DNA of 64,000 nucleotides from the NCBI RefSeq assembly GCF_963678635.1, contig NC_087068.1:14700027-14764026 (forward strand), written 5' to 3'. Origin of the DNA: Symsagittifera roscoffensis (taxonomy: Eukaryota; Xenacoelomorpha; Acoela; Convolutidae). Of this stretch, positions 10,040 to 22,800 are shown in pieces. A program made the position numbers and the translations under genes. Each line of letters begins with the position of its first letter. The stretch's first letter is position 1. Under the pieces are notes generated by a model. It was not told where the DNA came from. It was given only the letters and a program-made list of their open reading frames with translations, and did no database searches.

Positions 10040-10431
10040 TTAACTGCTGTCGTCAAACAACGCTTGAGCAACTTTGACTCCATAGTCAAAGCACAGTTGC
10101 TCGAAAGGTGCAATGTCTCTCCTGGCTTTTAGGATGACTATTCTTTCACCTATGCTGGAAAACACAACTTCTACCATCATCATATTGGCCTCGTTTTTCT
10201 TCTGGTTGGCGTGGGTCGCTGAACGAACCAGGCAAACTTTCCATTTATGTAACGGGCACTCCTCATTTGAAGTGTTGATCAATCGCCCAGGAGGACCCGC
10301 AATTTGCAAATTGTATTCAGTTAGAACTCCTGGTTGGAGGCAATACTGGCCGGCATTGATGTTGGTGACTACTTTGCCGTGGTAATCCACCAACACGTCA
10401 TCTTTCTTGAACGATTGCAAAGCAATCAAAC
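10040..10431 (-). CDS. Terminal exon with SET-domain (lysine methyltransferase-like) C-terminus
   Basis: Reading leftwards from a good acceptor (pyrimidine tract ending TTTTTTTTTACTAG at about 10432) the exon encodes KKDDVLVDYHGKVV, then GPPGRLINTSNEECP, then NMMMVEVVF and ARRDIAPFEQLCFDYG before the stop at 10040. This reproduces the order of SET-domain motifs: the strand ending in DYxGxV, the R-x-I-N-H-S pseudoknot motif, and the A-x-RDI-x-x-x-E-(Q/E)-L-x-FDYG cofactor and catalytic segment. SET proteins transfer methyl groups from S-adenosylmethionine to lysines. The usual NHS triplet reads NTS here, so the conserved His is missing and activity is doubtful. No post-SET cysteines follow the FDYG. 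Upstream exons are proposed separately. Confidence 0.6.
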
Positions 10432-10536
10432 CTAGTAAAAAAAAAGAAATTACTGATTCAAAAATGAACTGATTCAAAAATTACTGATTAAAAAATGAAA
10501 ATTTATTAGTAAGATATTTTTATCGAGTTATTAAAA

Positions 10537-12305
10537 TTATAAAGTATCTCTTGCAAAGACGGGAAATATCACATCACATATGCCGACCCAGCTCTGGGTC
10601 AATGCAAGACTGTGCAACTCTTCCTGAGCCTTATATGGAAAGCTCTCAATGTCGTTGGCGGTATATTTTAGGCTTGTGGTTTTCTCAAGCGGCTGAAACT
10701 TTCTCTTTGATCCATCATTGAGCAGCTTTGCCACGTGGTCAATCACCTTCTTAAGGTCATGGGTTGCCCACTTGTGCTTTGAGTAAAAGTTTGTAACTTT
10801 ACTTGAAAGCTCATGGGAAGTCGTCATCTGCTGAACGAAGATCTACCCGCGCTGCACCTGGCGAACGTAACATTGAGAATCTTGTCGGGATTGCACTGCC
10901 AACAGAACCTCCTCGTGGGTGTATCCGTCCAGTTTCTGGTGATTTTCTCAAGCTTGCTTCTTCAGTTTTTCCATATCGAACGTAGAACTCGTAGACAAAG
11001 GCATATCCAGATTTATGATGCTAATCTATAAAAAACGTAATTATTACATGTGATTCCACGTCAATTTCAATTTGGATAAATAAATCCCCTTGGAATACAT
11101 TGAAACTTCATATCAATTGATCTACCTGACGTTTGAACTGATCAACTAGTGGAGCAACCCGGAACACCGCGTTCCCAAATGAAATGACGAAAAACAGTTG
11201 AGTCGTCACCATGTTTGTTTTTGTGTCCCGAAAAGCCCGCTGAACAACATAAATCATATTGCTCTTCTTTAAATGGGTTCTGGCCTCTGTATAGTACATT
11301 TTCATACCCTGTACTAGCCAGACTAAAATTCTGTGGGAGACGCGAGAAGTTGACACTATAAAATTGAGTCATCAAATCGAGTCATCAGGTTTTTTTTTTA
11401 TCAAACCAGTGTATTAGATTTAGAAAGATACTTACAGGCTGCTGGTTCTATGCTCAGCTCCACGGTATCGTCTTCATTTTTTTCCTCTAATTTGACAATC
11501 GCCTGGACGACAGCATGTACCGTGCTGTTGATGATCATTTTCTCGAGCATCCCTGTGGACGTGGACAGAAACGTGACAATGACCCTGAACAAGGTCAATT
11601 GTTCTTTGTGAGCCAAGGCTCCGTTTCTTTTATCGACGCTACATTCGACTTCTGGACATTCTGCAAAATGACTTCTTTGAGAGTCTCGTTATTATCGGGT
11701 TTTCCGCTCGGGAGGTTTTTCCAGATTGCTAAATTTGAATATGATTTAGTTTTAACATTCGGTTTACCAAAACCTTTAGGCTTGTGTAATGTGAATTTAT
11801 TTCTTCAACTTACAGTTTCGCCTACATTATCTGGCTTTGCATGATCCCTTTTAGGGCTTTTTGTGGGCTCGCCGTTCATGTGGCCTTGTAATTTCGTGGG
11901 ATCATCGGCTCGTGGTTCCGTGGGAGTGTAGGTTCGCCTCTCATGGTCATGCGGTTGTCTTTCAACTTCTCGATAGTGGGGAAAACTCGATGGCCAATGA
12001 GAATTCGGATACGGTGAAGCCGACATGTAGGAATCCAGGTAGGCTGGATATGGCTGATATTGATGTACCATCGAGGGGCCTGAATGGACGTGTCGCGGAG
12101 GGGTATGTGGTTGCCCATGTGTCGGCGGAATTGGCGAGGCGAAAGGTCGCAGGGGTGCTCGCAAAAGGGTTACCGGTGTCAGAAGAGCAAATGATGTCGT
12201 CTGGGGTGCTGCGAGTGGCGACGGAGGCACAGGGATGTTAGAAGGCACTGCAAATGGTGATGGAGAACTGGAAGGCACTGAACATGAGTTTTCGGCGTTG
12301 GACAT
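10537..12305 (-). CDS. Probable upstream exons of the SET-like gene (uncertain model)
   Basis: Several coding-like blocks lie on the same strand upstream of the SET exon, each bordered by plausible splice sites. 12305 to about 11818 starts at an ATG, is extremely Pro/Ser/His-rich (PSSSPSP, PVPPSPLAAP) and ends at GAAACT/GTAAGT. 11436 to about 11670 encodes an amphipathic block (VIVTFLSTS, VHAVVQAIVKLEEKNEDD) and ends at CAGCCT/GTAAGT. About 11127-11354 follows a TTTTATAG acceptor and ends at CGTCAG/GTAGAT. 10537 to about 10830 is a charged helical block (KKVIDHVAKLLNDGSKRKF). Phases do not all match cleanly and one frame change is needed near 11.6 kb, so the model may include broken exons. 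A Pro-rich N-terminus plus C-terminal SET would be a chromatin-type architecture, but this is inference. Confidence 0.35.
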
Positions 12306-12779
12306 TTACTTTGAGTCCGTAAGTTTTTACTAGAGTGGGATGAAAAATGAGAGATGCAACTAATATTGAGCACAAGATGAGGATGAACTGAGTCCAATTT
12401 AGCGGCGAAGCTCCCATCTCTTATCAGCACCAGTTTAATCAAAACACCAGGATATCAAGATAAGAGTCCACCAAAGAATAGCTTCGATACTTTCAACTCT
12501 TTTTAGCATACCAGCCGACTGTGGCATCTATGCAATAATGACTGCCTAAAGATAAGGCGACCAATTGATAATGAAGGCGTCATAAGGATAAGTGGAATTA
12601 GACAGTGCAGTTCTTATCAGTAAAGCCGTCAATATCAGGGAAACTGTCATTAGTCAACTCTTGAACCAAGGCTAATTTCATTTAATCATTCAATCGCTTC
12701 TCAGCTCGGTCATATATTAGAGTTTTTCATTCTTGTCATCCTTGACGGCTGCACAGGGACTCGATGGTTTTTTTTCAAC

Positions 12780-14141
12780 ATGCTGGGAGTGTTAAAAAAG
12801 GGATTGTCCACATCAACGACCCTTTCGTGTCCCAGTGCACAGTTCGTTTGGTCGACAAACCTCAGGACAGTGGGGAATGGACCATCATGCAGTGGCAATT
12901 TATACGTTAGGTACTCCGAGTTGAGAAACGAGTCACAAGGCGATTCAAGGAAACGATTCGCCGGAGAATCACTGCCAGACAATTTCATAAAGTTCATGAT
13001 TACGGATGCTGAAAAATCTAGACCTGAACAAAAATCCTCAGAGCCCAAGGCCAAAAAAAACAAGGAGGAAAAACCGCAGAAAGATTTTTTGAGTCGCCTT
13101 GATTATTTTGAGTTGCCAGAAAGTGACATTCCGTTGAAGTTTGCTCCATGCATCAACGGTGTAAAACAGGCAAAATTATCATGTAATTAATCAAATGTGT
13201 AACAAATCTACTAAGTAATCACATCCAACTATCCTTATATTCTGTATGATCATCGATTTCATCTGATATCCTGAAAATTTATTACGCATTTCCGGATGCA
13301 GCTGATACTTATTTTTTATCGTTATTTAATCTACCGTATTCTATTTATACACCGTATTCTGTTTTGTGGTTTTAGCTAGGATCGACTATCTTGTGCGCCT
13401 GAGAAAATTTCGTGTTGATTATTTGAAATTCGATTATTCGAAGATACGAGCATTTGGTGGAATGAGTTCCATCCAAAATGCGGATGTCAACCTGAGAATG
13501 CCTTGTTTTGGCGGAGCTTGCGGAAGAAGATTTTTTGGTATGTGGCTGTTTTTTTCAAATTCGTTGTTTTTCCAAAAACAAATATGATTTATTCTTTTAC
13601 TATTTTGTGCTTCGATTTAGAACATTTTTAGCTGCGATCTGAGTGATATTATCACCCAATTAGCCAAAATTTTGCAAAATTTTTGGAAATGAAAAGATGC
13701 GTTGGCTTGATGAGGAAAAAAACAGGGCAAACTTTCGCATTGGTTCCAGCTACACCAGTAACCAGAAAGGCCATTGGTTTATCATTCACACAGTGTGCTG
13801 CTATATTTTTGGGCGGTATAACCTCAGGATTTTTTAAATGCCATCAATCTTCTGTGCTGGGGGGATTCTGTGCTGGGGGGAAATGGGATTCGTTGCCAGC
13901 AAGAAACGAACGTGAGCTAGACACTCTGATCAAATCTCTCAAGTTCAACGAATACAGAGATTTCCTCATGAGCACAATCCGATGCCATTTAAATGCATGC
14001 CGTGGTAGATATGCCGTCGAGGATAACTACCGAGAAGTATTTAGACATAGTATGGCCGAGTCCGCCCAGGATTTTTTTATGACTGGGAACGAACAACTTG
14101 AACTGTTTATACTGTTTGTTGTCATGACTGATTTCTTATGA
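12780..14141 (+). other. Unassigned plus-strand exon-like blocks
   Basis: Three separated blocks look more like coding sequence than their surroundings. 12780-13190 has a Lys/Glu-rich stretch (EPKAKKNKEEKPQKDF) and then DYFELPESDIPLKF. About 13376-13540 sits between a TGTGGTTTTAG acceptor and a GATTTTTTG/GTATGTG donor, with charged residues followed by a CFGGACGRRFF motif. 13683-14141 contains ARNERELDTLIKSLKFNEY and a 16-bp doublet TTCTGTGCTGGGGGGA at about 13850. I recognise no family. They may be one multi-exon gene or fragments of several. Frames are not demonstrably compatible. Confidence 0.3.
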
Positions 14142-14563
14142 CTGTTTGTTGTTATTTGATCTCTTCAAATTTACCGTAATTTGCCGTATTCTTCTTATTG
14201 TATGCAGTTTGTGTTATGGTCTGAAAAATATGCCGGTCCGTCAAAGTTACTCATAAAGATTAAACTATCTATTTGGTGTAATTTGCTCATAGAAAGTAAA
14301 TTATCTATTAAGAAGACTAATTTGAGTAAATCCATTTTAGATTTAAAAAAATTAACAAAACTTGAACAACTACAGCCAAAATAAGGGGTTAATTGCCAAA
14401 ACAAAAATTTATTCCCGGGAATTTTGCCTTATCAAACTATATTTGAACACACTTTAATTATTTTAATTGATTTAATTGGTTGAAAAGAACTGATTAACTT
14501 AAATGCGAGTTTACTTCATAAGTTTGTTCAATTTGTTTCTTTTGCAGGAATTGAGATTGACGG

Positions 14564-14690
14564 CAGGAATTGGGATCGAAGTTGGGTTACAGGAATCGGG
14601 ATCAAAGTTTGGTTACAGGAATCGGGATCGAAATTGGGTTACAGGAATTGGGATCGAAGTTGGGTTACAGGAATTGAAATCGAAGTTGGC
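14564..14690 (+). repeat. 26-bp tandem repeat, nearly five copies
   Basis: The unit CAGGAATTGGGATCGAAGTTGGGTTA repeats from 14564 with an exact 26-bp period (copies begin 14564, 14590, 14616, 14642 and 14668), with a few substitutions. The last copy fades into further GATCGAAGTTG variants to about 14728. A period of 26 excludes a constrained protein repeat. Confidence 0.9.
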
Positions 14691-14850
14691 GACGAAGTTA
14701 GTGAGATCGAAGTTGAGATCGAACTGAGACTGGTAGACGTCATGTATTGTTTGTGAACCGTTGTTGGTGAACACCTGTAGGAAATAAAAGATATAAATTA
14801 AAACGTTACCACAAATGAACATATATGTAAATGGAATCCGCAAACAAAAT

Positions 14851-14970
14851 GCGAATTCCACTTATAATTTGCGGATTCCACTTACAATTTGCGGATTCCA
14901 CTTACAATTTGCGGATTCCACTTACAAATTGAGGTTTCCACTTACAATTTGCAGATTCCGCAACAGCTCA
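14851..14970 (+). repeat. 20-bp tandem repeat CTTACAATTTGCGGATTCCA
   Basis: Five and a half copies of a 20-bp unit run from 14851 to about 14970. Downstream, to about 15200, the core TTGCGGATTCCGC recurs singly (about 15042, 15155 and 15186) together with GGATTCCGCAAA and GTGGAATCC variants. The block therefore looks like a tandem array that has scattered or is embedded in a larger element rich in this word. Confidence 0.9.
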
Positions 14971-15210
14971 ATTTAACGATACAAATAGTTTATCATTTGT
15001 TTGTGGACTCCACAAACTGTTCTGGATTCCGCAAATACTGTTGCGGATTCCGCAAATTTGCCTATTTTTGGAGCGATTTTGAGCGGTACAATGATTTAGG
15101 TATTTGTTTGTGGAATCCAAAACAGCATAAAAGATCAAAGAAAAGTAGCAATGTTGCGGATTCCGCGACAAATCTGATTTTGGCCTGTTGCGGATTCCGC
15201 TTACAATGCA

Positions 15211-16823
15211 GAGATTGCACAGTTTGGCCTCGTATTGTTGCTGTTAAAAAGTTTTACGTTTTTACTAAATCAAACACCGTTTTTGAACCATACATATTGG
15301 ACCACCCAGCAAAAAGATCAGCATTTTTGATTAAAGGAGAAATCAAAAATTGATTCGTTTGTGGGGTAAAACTTTGGGCCCGAATTTTGCCAATTAATTG
15401 CAAAATATTAATTCGCGTGAAAACCTAAGCACATTTTGTTCTGGTCAATTTTGTCTATAGTTAATCCAATGGAAAACGGTTTTTAAATTTCAGGTCTATA
15501 CGTTCTCTCCGGATAACTTAAATCAGCACCATAGTTCAGTAACAACATTTTTATATAATGTACAGTTAAGGCCAAATTGTCGGCAATGTTGATGATCTTA
15601 AACAGTTTAATTGGCCGTGTTACGTGTTGAAAGTAGTAATAAGATGAAAATTGACGCCAAAATGAGCAATTTTAGATTAATTAACTTCATTCAGATCCGT
15701 TGACCCAAAAACTATTGCCAACAATTTGGCATTAACTTAACAAGGCCGTAAAATTTGAAATAAATTGACCTACTAGCTAAAAGTTATTCGAAATGATTCT
15801 TTGAAGTTTGTTTTTTTTTGTCGGCATTTTTGCTGTAGTTTTTCAATGAAAAATTAGATAGAAGACTGCTGCTGAATGATCATTGTTTTGAAGTAGTGGT
15901 CTTGAGTTTAATCAAAAAAATTGACGTTTTTGAAAAAGCGCATTCGTTTTACATTGCTCTTTTGACGTTTCAAGTTCAGTTTCAAAAAATCATTCGTTTG
16001 CTATTTAGTCATTTCACTCTCTTAAGGCCAGAATTTGTTCAAGAACTTTAAATTTGTTCAATAACTTAGACATCCGATAAAGTTTAAAATTAGTAAAACA
16101 GCGCAGATTGCACACTGATTCAGGAGCAGACTGCTGAACCATATATGCAGACTCGAACCTATCTGGAGCACTTTCCATCAAAACATAGGAAAACGATATT
16201 TTTTCGCAACGTGACAAGGCTTTGAAATATGAAATATGAAAATGTATTGTAGTGCTTAGTTTTTTTGCTCTAAGTCTGACCAAAGTCGTTTCACTCCAAA
16301 CCAGGTGATTATTTATGATTATTTATTTGTTCACTGATATTTCCATCAAAGTTATCAAACTATGCTACCTAACTTTGCGTCCATGAATCTAAAGGTTTTA
16401 AGTTGCGAAATATGAGAACTAAGAACGTGTTTTAACTGCGTTATTTGGTCTATCTATCAAGCAAAAAATACTTTGCGTTCACAAGTTTCAGTTTAAAAAT
16501 GACAGCCATACATGAAAGTGTTCTCTCGCCAATCAACCAAACAATTAGCTGTGTGATTTCACTTTTATGCAGAAGTTAATCAAAGATTTGATGAATTAAA
16601 CAACTGATGTTAAAAACTGTCATTACATCGAGTGCATTCATCTGACATTTGAATGCTATACTAAGCAAAAACGAGTTCTAGCAGATGAGGCCATTTATGT
16701 TATATTGGCGACCATCATAGGCCGATTATTGAAAAATTAGAAGCCTTTGATCTAAAAAAGTTCGTATTTAATCTGGTCGCATTTTCAATCATTTGTATTC
16801 TAGTCTTTTTTATTTTATTGAAA
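15211..16823. other. Gene-free AT-rich interval upstream of SLC5
   Basis: No exon, RNA gene or clear repeat could be supported here. The 3' part presumably contains the promoter and 5' untranslated region of the SLC5 gene beginning at 16824. A TTTTTTATTTTATTG run directly precedes the start codon, but no convincing TATA element at a typical distance is evident. Confidence 0.4.
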
Positions 16824-19800
16824 ATGTCAGCGTCTCCTACGAGTGAGTCATCAATGATGGAATCGAGAAGCACGCCAGGAGTCGTTGCCTCAACATCGGA
16901 CGATCTGTCCAACTCCTCCCAATTCGGCTGGGCCGACTATTCGGTCTTCGCGTGTTTACTCGGGATTTCGGCTTTTATCGGAATTTACTTCGCCTGCTGT
17001 TCCGGAGGACGGCAGAAGACGCAGCGCGAGTGGTTATCCGGCGACGGTAAGCTCGATTGGATCCCGACATCCCTGTCGCTATTGGCCAGCTTCATATCTG
17101 CAATCACACTATTGGGTGAGTTAAAATTAAGTATTTTGCAACACTGACTAGTCTCAACAAGTCAAGCTTCTTAGAATACCTGCAGCAATCTGAAAACTCA
17201 ATTGAAAGAGCATGTCTATCGAAGATTAGTCTAGGGAATATGGGGGCCCGAGTAATTCAAGAAACTTTTCCGCGACGCCTTAGCGGAATTTTTTTGGCTC
17301 GAAGAAATTTTAATTTTCAGAGACCAGTTAAAACACTTAAACTCTTTGCTTTAAGTGGCTCTGCTTTGCGGGAAAACATCTGAAGTGACTGTTAATTAGT
17401 TGAACTTTGTTTTCAGGAACGCCGTCTGAGATCTACATGAATGGCTTCATGTTCTTTTACAATTTGGTATCATTCTTCATCCTTATTCCAATCACAGCTT
17501 TGTTGTTCATTCCTGTATTCCGCAAACAAGCAAGTGCATCAGTATTCGTATACTTGCGAAATAGGTAGAAGCACCGGACTTCATTAGTCCCCTTTGCAGT
17601 TATATTTTGCTCTCTAAGAAGTTGATAAGTTTTGCAAAGAAGTTTTCTGATAGGGTGAACAAGTTTAAGACCAGGGGCGGATTTAGGGGGGGGGGGGGGA
17701 CGCCCCCCCTCCTCAGGGATTCGACCCCCTGCCGACCCAAAGGGTCCCTCCTTTGTACTATTTTGAGATATCCATATTTGATGACGGACCCTAAATTTTT
17801 CTATGGGCGCCAATATATATTTACTTTGAGGGGGCAGCGCGCGCCAAAAAAACGCAAATTTGTTGATCAAAATTTTCTAAAAAGTGCCTAAAAACGCGCG
17901 TTTTTTGGCCCGTTTTTCAAAATTGTGCCCTGCAGCGCAGAAAATTTGACCAAAACAGGGTCTTTTCAGTGCTTTGGGAGAGCTCGGAAAATCAATTCGG
18001 TCGATCGGTCGACCTAAAAAAACAGGTTGCTAAAGGTATCGAACTACTTTGAGAGAGCCACCTTCCATCCACATATTAAATTCACTACTAACTCTAGTGA
18101 TATGCTCCGATGACTCCAAGTTTTGCGGTGTAACTACTGGATTTTGAGAAGTAAATGAATAAATTTCAAAATGATTTTTTTAATTTTTGACTTCAATCTT
18201 TTCATCGGGGTCTGATGATAAATTTTTTAAGATTCAATATCGTCTTATCTCTTATGGCTTGTCTGGCCTACACAATCCAAATGCTACTTTACATGGGGGT
18301 TGTTACTTACTCACCAGCTCTTGCCCTTAACGCAGTCACAGGGTTATCTCTAAACGGGTCCATTATCACAGTAAGTCTTGTATGCCTCTTCTATACAGCC
18401 GTAGGAGGCATAAAGGCCATAATTTGGACCGACGCAGTTCAAACGGTGGTCATGATTGGAGGCATGATTACAGTGGCTATCGCAGGAACCCTGAAGGTCG
18501 GAGGCTTCTCGGCTGTCTTTGAAGTTGCAAACGCTGGACTTCGTCTAGAATACGACAACTTCTCGTGGGATCCGAGAGTGCGACATTCGGGATTCGATTT
18601 GATTGTTGGAGGTGTTTTCATGTGGCTGCCGACTTATGCTGTCAATCAAGCGCTGGTTCAGAGATACGTCAACGTCAAAACAAACAGAGACGCATACAAA
18701 GCAACGTTTATGATTCTTCCTGGGTTACTTTCGATTGTATTTCTTTCGGGTTATTGTGGATTTGTAGCCTTCACGAAATACGCGCTGTGTGACCCGCTCA
18801 AAGCAGGACATATTCAAAGTCCAGACCAAATTTTACCCTATTTTGTGCTGGACACGTTTTCAAAATGGCCTGGCTTTGGAGGTCTTTTTGTATCTTGTAT
18901 TTTTAGTGGATCATTAAGTTCAATTTCAACAGGTGTGAACGCTTTAGCTGGACTTGTTTTAACCGATTTGATTCCTCCTAAACTTTTCACCGAGGAAAAG
19001 AGAGCGCAAATTGGGAAATTGTTGTCGTCAGTGTTTGCAATTATTACAGTTGCGTTTGCATTTTTGTGCAAGTATTTGGGGTCCATACTTGAACTGGCTT
19101 TCGCCATCAGTGGAATTCTGGCGGGACCTGTCTTGGGCTTGTTTCTGTTGGGAATGCTGACTACAAGGAGCAATGGAATTGGTTCTACAATTGGATATTT
19201 GAGCAGCATATCTCTACTGGGTAAATTAATCATTTCCGTATTTCGGGGTTGTGGAAAATGATGCAAGTATTTTTGAAAAAAGAGGGAAATTTCGGTTTAA
19301 ACAACTTGTAAAAAATTAAACTTTCAGTATATAAGAAACTATTCTAATTCTATGTTTCTATATGTACAAAGTATGTACATAAGCTTAAAGGTTAAAACGT
19401 TAAAAGGAAGTAGTTGAATTAAGAACGTTAAAAAGGACAACTGAACTTCCGTTCATATCGACCGATGGTCGTAACTAAACTGGTATTAATTAAAATACCG
19501 AAGGTCATTATAAGATACTAAAAACAAATCACAACATTTCCCACCGGGAAAAAAATAAAACTGCAAACTAACTATATAACTCTATATACACCCTTTTTCC
19601 CCTCCGAAAATGGAAGAATTTTCCAAACTGCGCCCATAGGGTAAATATACAGAAGTAAAATAAAATCCACAATTGAAAGAGAATGTAGCAAATGTACAGG
19701 GTGGCTATACAGAATTACAAAATTTACAGAATACGATAACTAACTAGATAAAACTAATCCACAACAAGTACATTAACATGTACAATTGTATCTACAGGTA

Positions 19801-22800
19801 AAAGTAAAAAGTCCGGCGGTAAAATATGGTTTACAGAATTGTTTTGTTAAGTTTGAATTGATATGTCGATTACAAGAATTGGTCCTCAAACTCATCCAAT
19901 TTGGCCCTCACTTCCGAATCTATAGTCGATGAGATCTCGCTATAGCTGTCCACCTCTAGCGTGGGGTCCTTTGAGGTCGGGTAAGTTAAATTTGAGTCCG
20001 AAGAATTCTCGTGAAAGTGAGTCTTCGTGGTAGATGTTGCAAGTCTGACCGTCGGGAGGGAGTTCCTTGAAGACCAGCACAACGTAGTTTCTGCGAAGAG
20101 AATCTGTCTGGAAGGCGCCTCCGCTAATGGAGTCAAAAGGTCAGAAGGAGAGTTGACCGAGAAAGTAGACCTGTGAGAGTCCGGTGCCGGAGAGAACAAG
20201 GGAGTTGACGCCCCTAGGTCGTCTTTTTCTTGCACCACGCCTATAAATCTCCGATTTCCGTAAAACTGTGGGGGGCTTTCGGGTCTGTGGAGTCGCGCTG
20301 AACGTCTGTTCCGGAATACTGTCTACCATAATTGGATTGTCCTGTGATCCTTCGGTAGTATTCGCATCGTGGATGACAACAATCTCCCGTGGGTCGTTGT
20401 TCACTGTCCTTTCTGAGCTCAGTTGTAGGGACTCGGCAGGACCTGTAATACTTAAGCCCGGATTAGATTCGGTATAGGGATTTTGAGGTACGTTATTATT
20501 GGACACGTCATCAAAGTAATCCTCGATTATCCCGTCCCACGAATCTAGATTTAAGGAAGATGAACCTGAAGAGAATCTTGGAGAGTCTTGAATGGCTGTG
20601 CTCGCAGTCGGTGCGCTAGTCCCTGCTCTGGTGTTATCCGTTCTCGGGGTGCCTTGGCTCGAGTGACCAGCGGGTGTCGATCCAGCTTTCTTCGGTGGTG
20701 AGAGTTTCCTTTTCCCAGCTAAACTCGAATGAGTATTAAGATTATGCCCAGTGGGTGTCTGATTCACTATTATCTTTTTGGGCCCTGGGAGTATTTTTCC
20801 TTTTATAGCCAGATCCGATTTACGTAAAACGTGACCGTTGTCGACGAGAGTAACTGTGTGCTCTGAAGAATCGATGATATCCTTCTTAACCAGATTAAAA
20901 TATCGGTCTCTATTTTTCCTGTTAGACACCTCTCTATATAAGTTACCTCCCATTACTGCTTTTCTTTTTGCCAGTGGTTCTGAAGTTCGGATAGTGACGT
21001 CCGGGGCTGTGTGTAGGCTGAAAGTCCTAGCTAGAGGCATGTTTTCTTCTGGGTCCGACGTGCTGTCCTTTTCCTCGTCCAAATAGCCATCTTCTGCCCC
21101 GTCGTGTAGTTCCCAGTTAGTGGCCCGCTCTTTGGACAGTATAGCCTTCCCTTTATCTAAATGGTCAATATTGGACATAAGAATTTTCCACCTAGTGTTC
21201 GCTACTCTATTAAAATGCTTTTCAAACGGAGTACAGCCGATCCCAGTTTGTTTTGAGATTCTCAGATTCCAGATGATTTTCTCGATCGAATCGTTTAGAG
21301 ATGGCTTGGGTACTTCGAATGACATTGCCAGAAATTTCGATTTAATTGTGTACACTAGTCTTTCTACTAGCCCATTGGATCTGTGGTCTCCGACAGTGCA
21401 GTAAATAACTTCAATATTAAATTTATCGCAAAAGTTTTTGAAATCATGTGATAAGAAGCATGACCCATGGTCGACTCTAATTTTTCTTGGGAATCCGTGG
21501 AGGTGACAGTAATCGTTTAGAAATGAAATTACGTTACTTGTAGAGGTGTTATTGACGATTTTGGCCGAAGGAAACTTAGTGTAACGGTCAATGCAAAGGA
21601 GAATGTATTTGTTGTTACCCCAGCACGCGTCCAACGGTCCCGCAAAATCCAAATTAATTTCTTCGTTCGCGAATGTCAACGTGGGGAGTTTCGAAATATT
21701 ATGGGTGCCTAGTAACACTTTAATGTTCTTACCCGCTTTTAGACATTAGCTACATGTTCTCCCGTGATGGTAAATTTCGCGGTAAATATGCGGCCACCTT
21801 AAATATTCGGCGAGGGATTTCATCCCAAACTACCCTGGGTGAGTCTCATGTAGCATCGAATTAAAAGTTCCCCTGATGGTAGCTGGGACGACAAGTTTAT
21901 TGTCTAGAAATAGTAGCTCATCCTTCACGTGTAGGTCTTTGGTGTAGTTCTTCATGTAAGTCCCGTGTATGCCCATAGGTCGATTCCTCTTTATCGTCTC
22001 TATCAAATCACACAGCACCTTGTCTTCTTTAGTCATGATCTGAAGCAATTTCTTCGAACAGTAGTTTTCCGGGCGAATTGGGGAATTCGGTAAATTCAGG
22101 TCGGCCTTATATCTTCTTAAGAGGTCTGCGTGGTCGGGTGGAAGTCTGTCGTCTCTGAATTTGAGGGCGATATTATGTTCTTCGGGAATGATCAAAAGGG
22201 GTTCGTTCACTTTGTCCATTGGGAGTTCTAATTTTTTTTTTGCTAGATGGTATGAAGTGTCTGTTTAGTAGTTAGAAATGTAAAAGGACTTTGTCCGAAA
22301 AGATAATACTTTTAAAATTAAATTTAGAATTATCGACTGGTTGGCAATTTGTAGTTCAATTTTCTGTCTGAGAGTGATTATTGTGGCAAACTTTTATCGA
22401 CTGAGCGATACAAGATATGATAGCAGCAATAATCTTGAGATTGAGTAAAGCTAAAGAGCTATTCAACCAATTCTGACCAATCACGTCGCTTGAATTTTCG
22501 TCTCCCGACGGGATTGTATTAACTCGTGAATTAGTATTTACAGCGACCGCTGGTCTATCTACAGAATTTACAGTAACTATTTTAGAATTTTGTTTAGTCG
22601 ATAAAATGTTCTGAATTTTGTCGATTGAAGCGACTACAAATTCATCGTCATAATGTGAAATTGGAATGGCTTCGCCCGAAGGAAGTCTAGATAAAAGGTC
22701 AGTAAAGCCCATGTCCTTTCCTGGTAAATGTGAAATTTTAAAATTGAATGGTAAAAGTCTGTTTTCCCAACGGATCAATCGGCTATGCATCGTTTTGTTT

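Noticed and set aside
17607-17891. 94-codon frame on the plus strand
   Set aside because: It lies inside the hAT-like repeat and its G/C homopolymers; no protein family.
20838-21404. Plus-strand frames opposite the gypsy integrase
   Set aside because: They are antisense shadows of the minus-strand integrase coding region.
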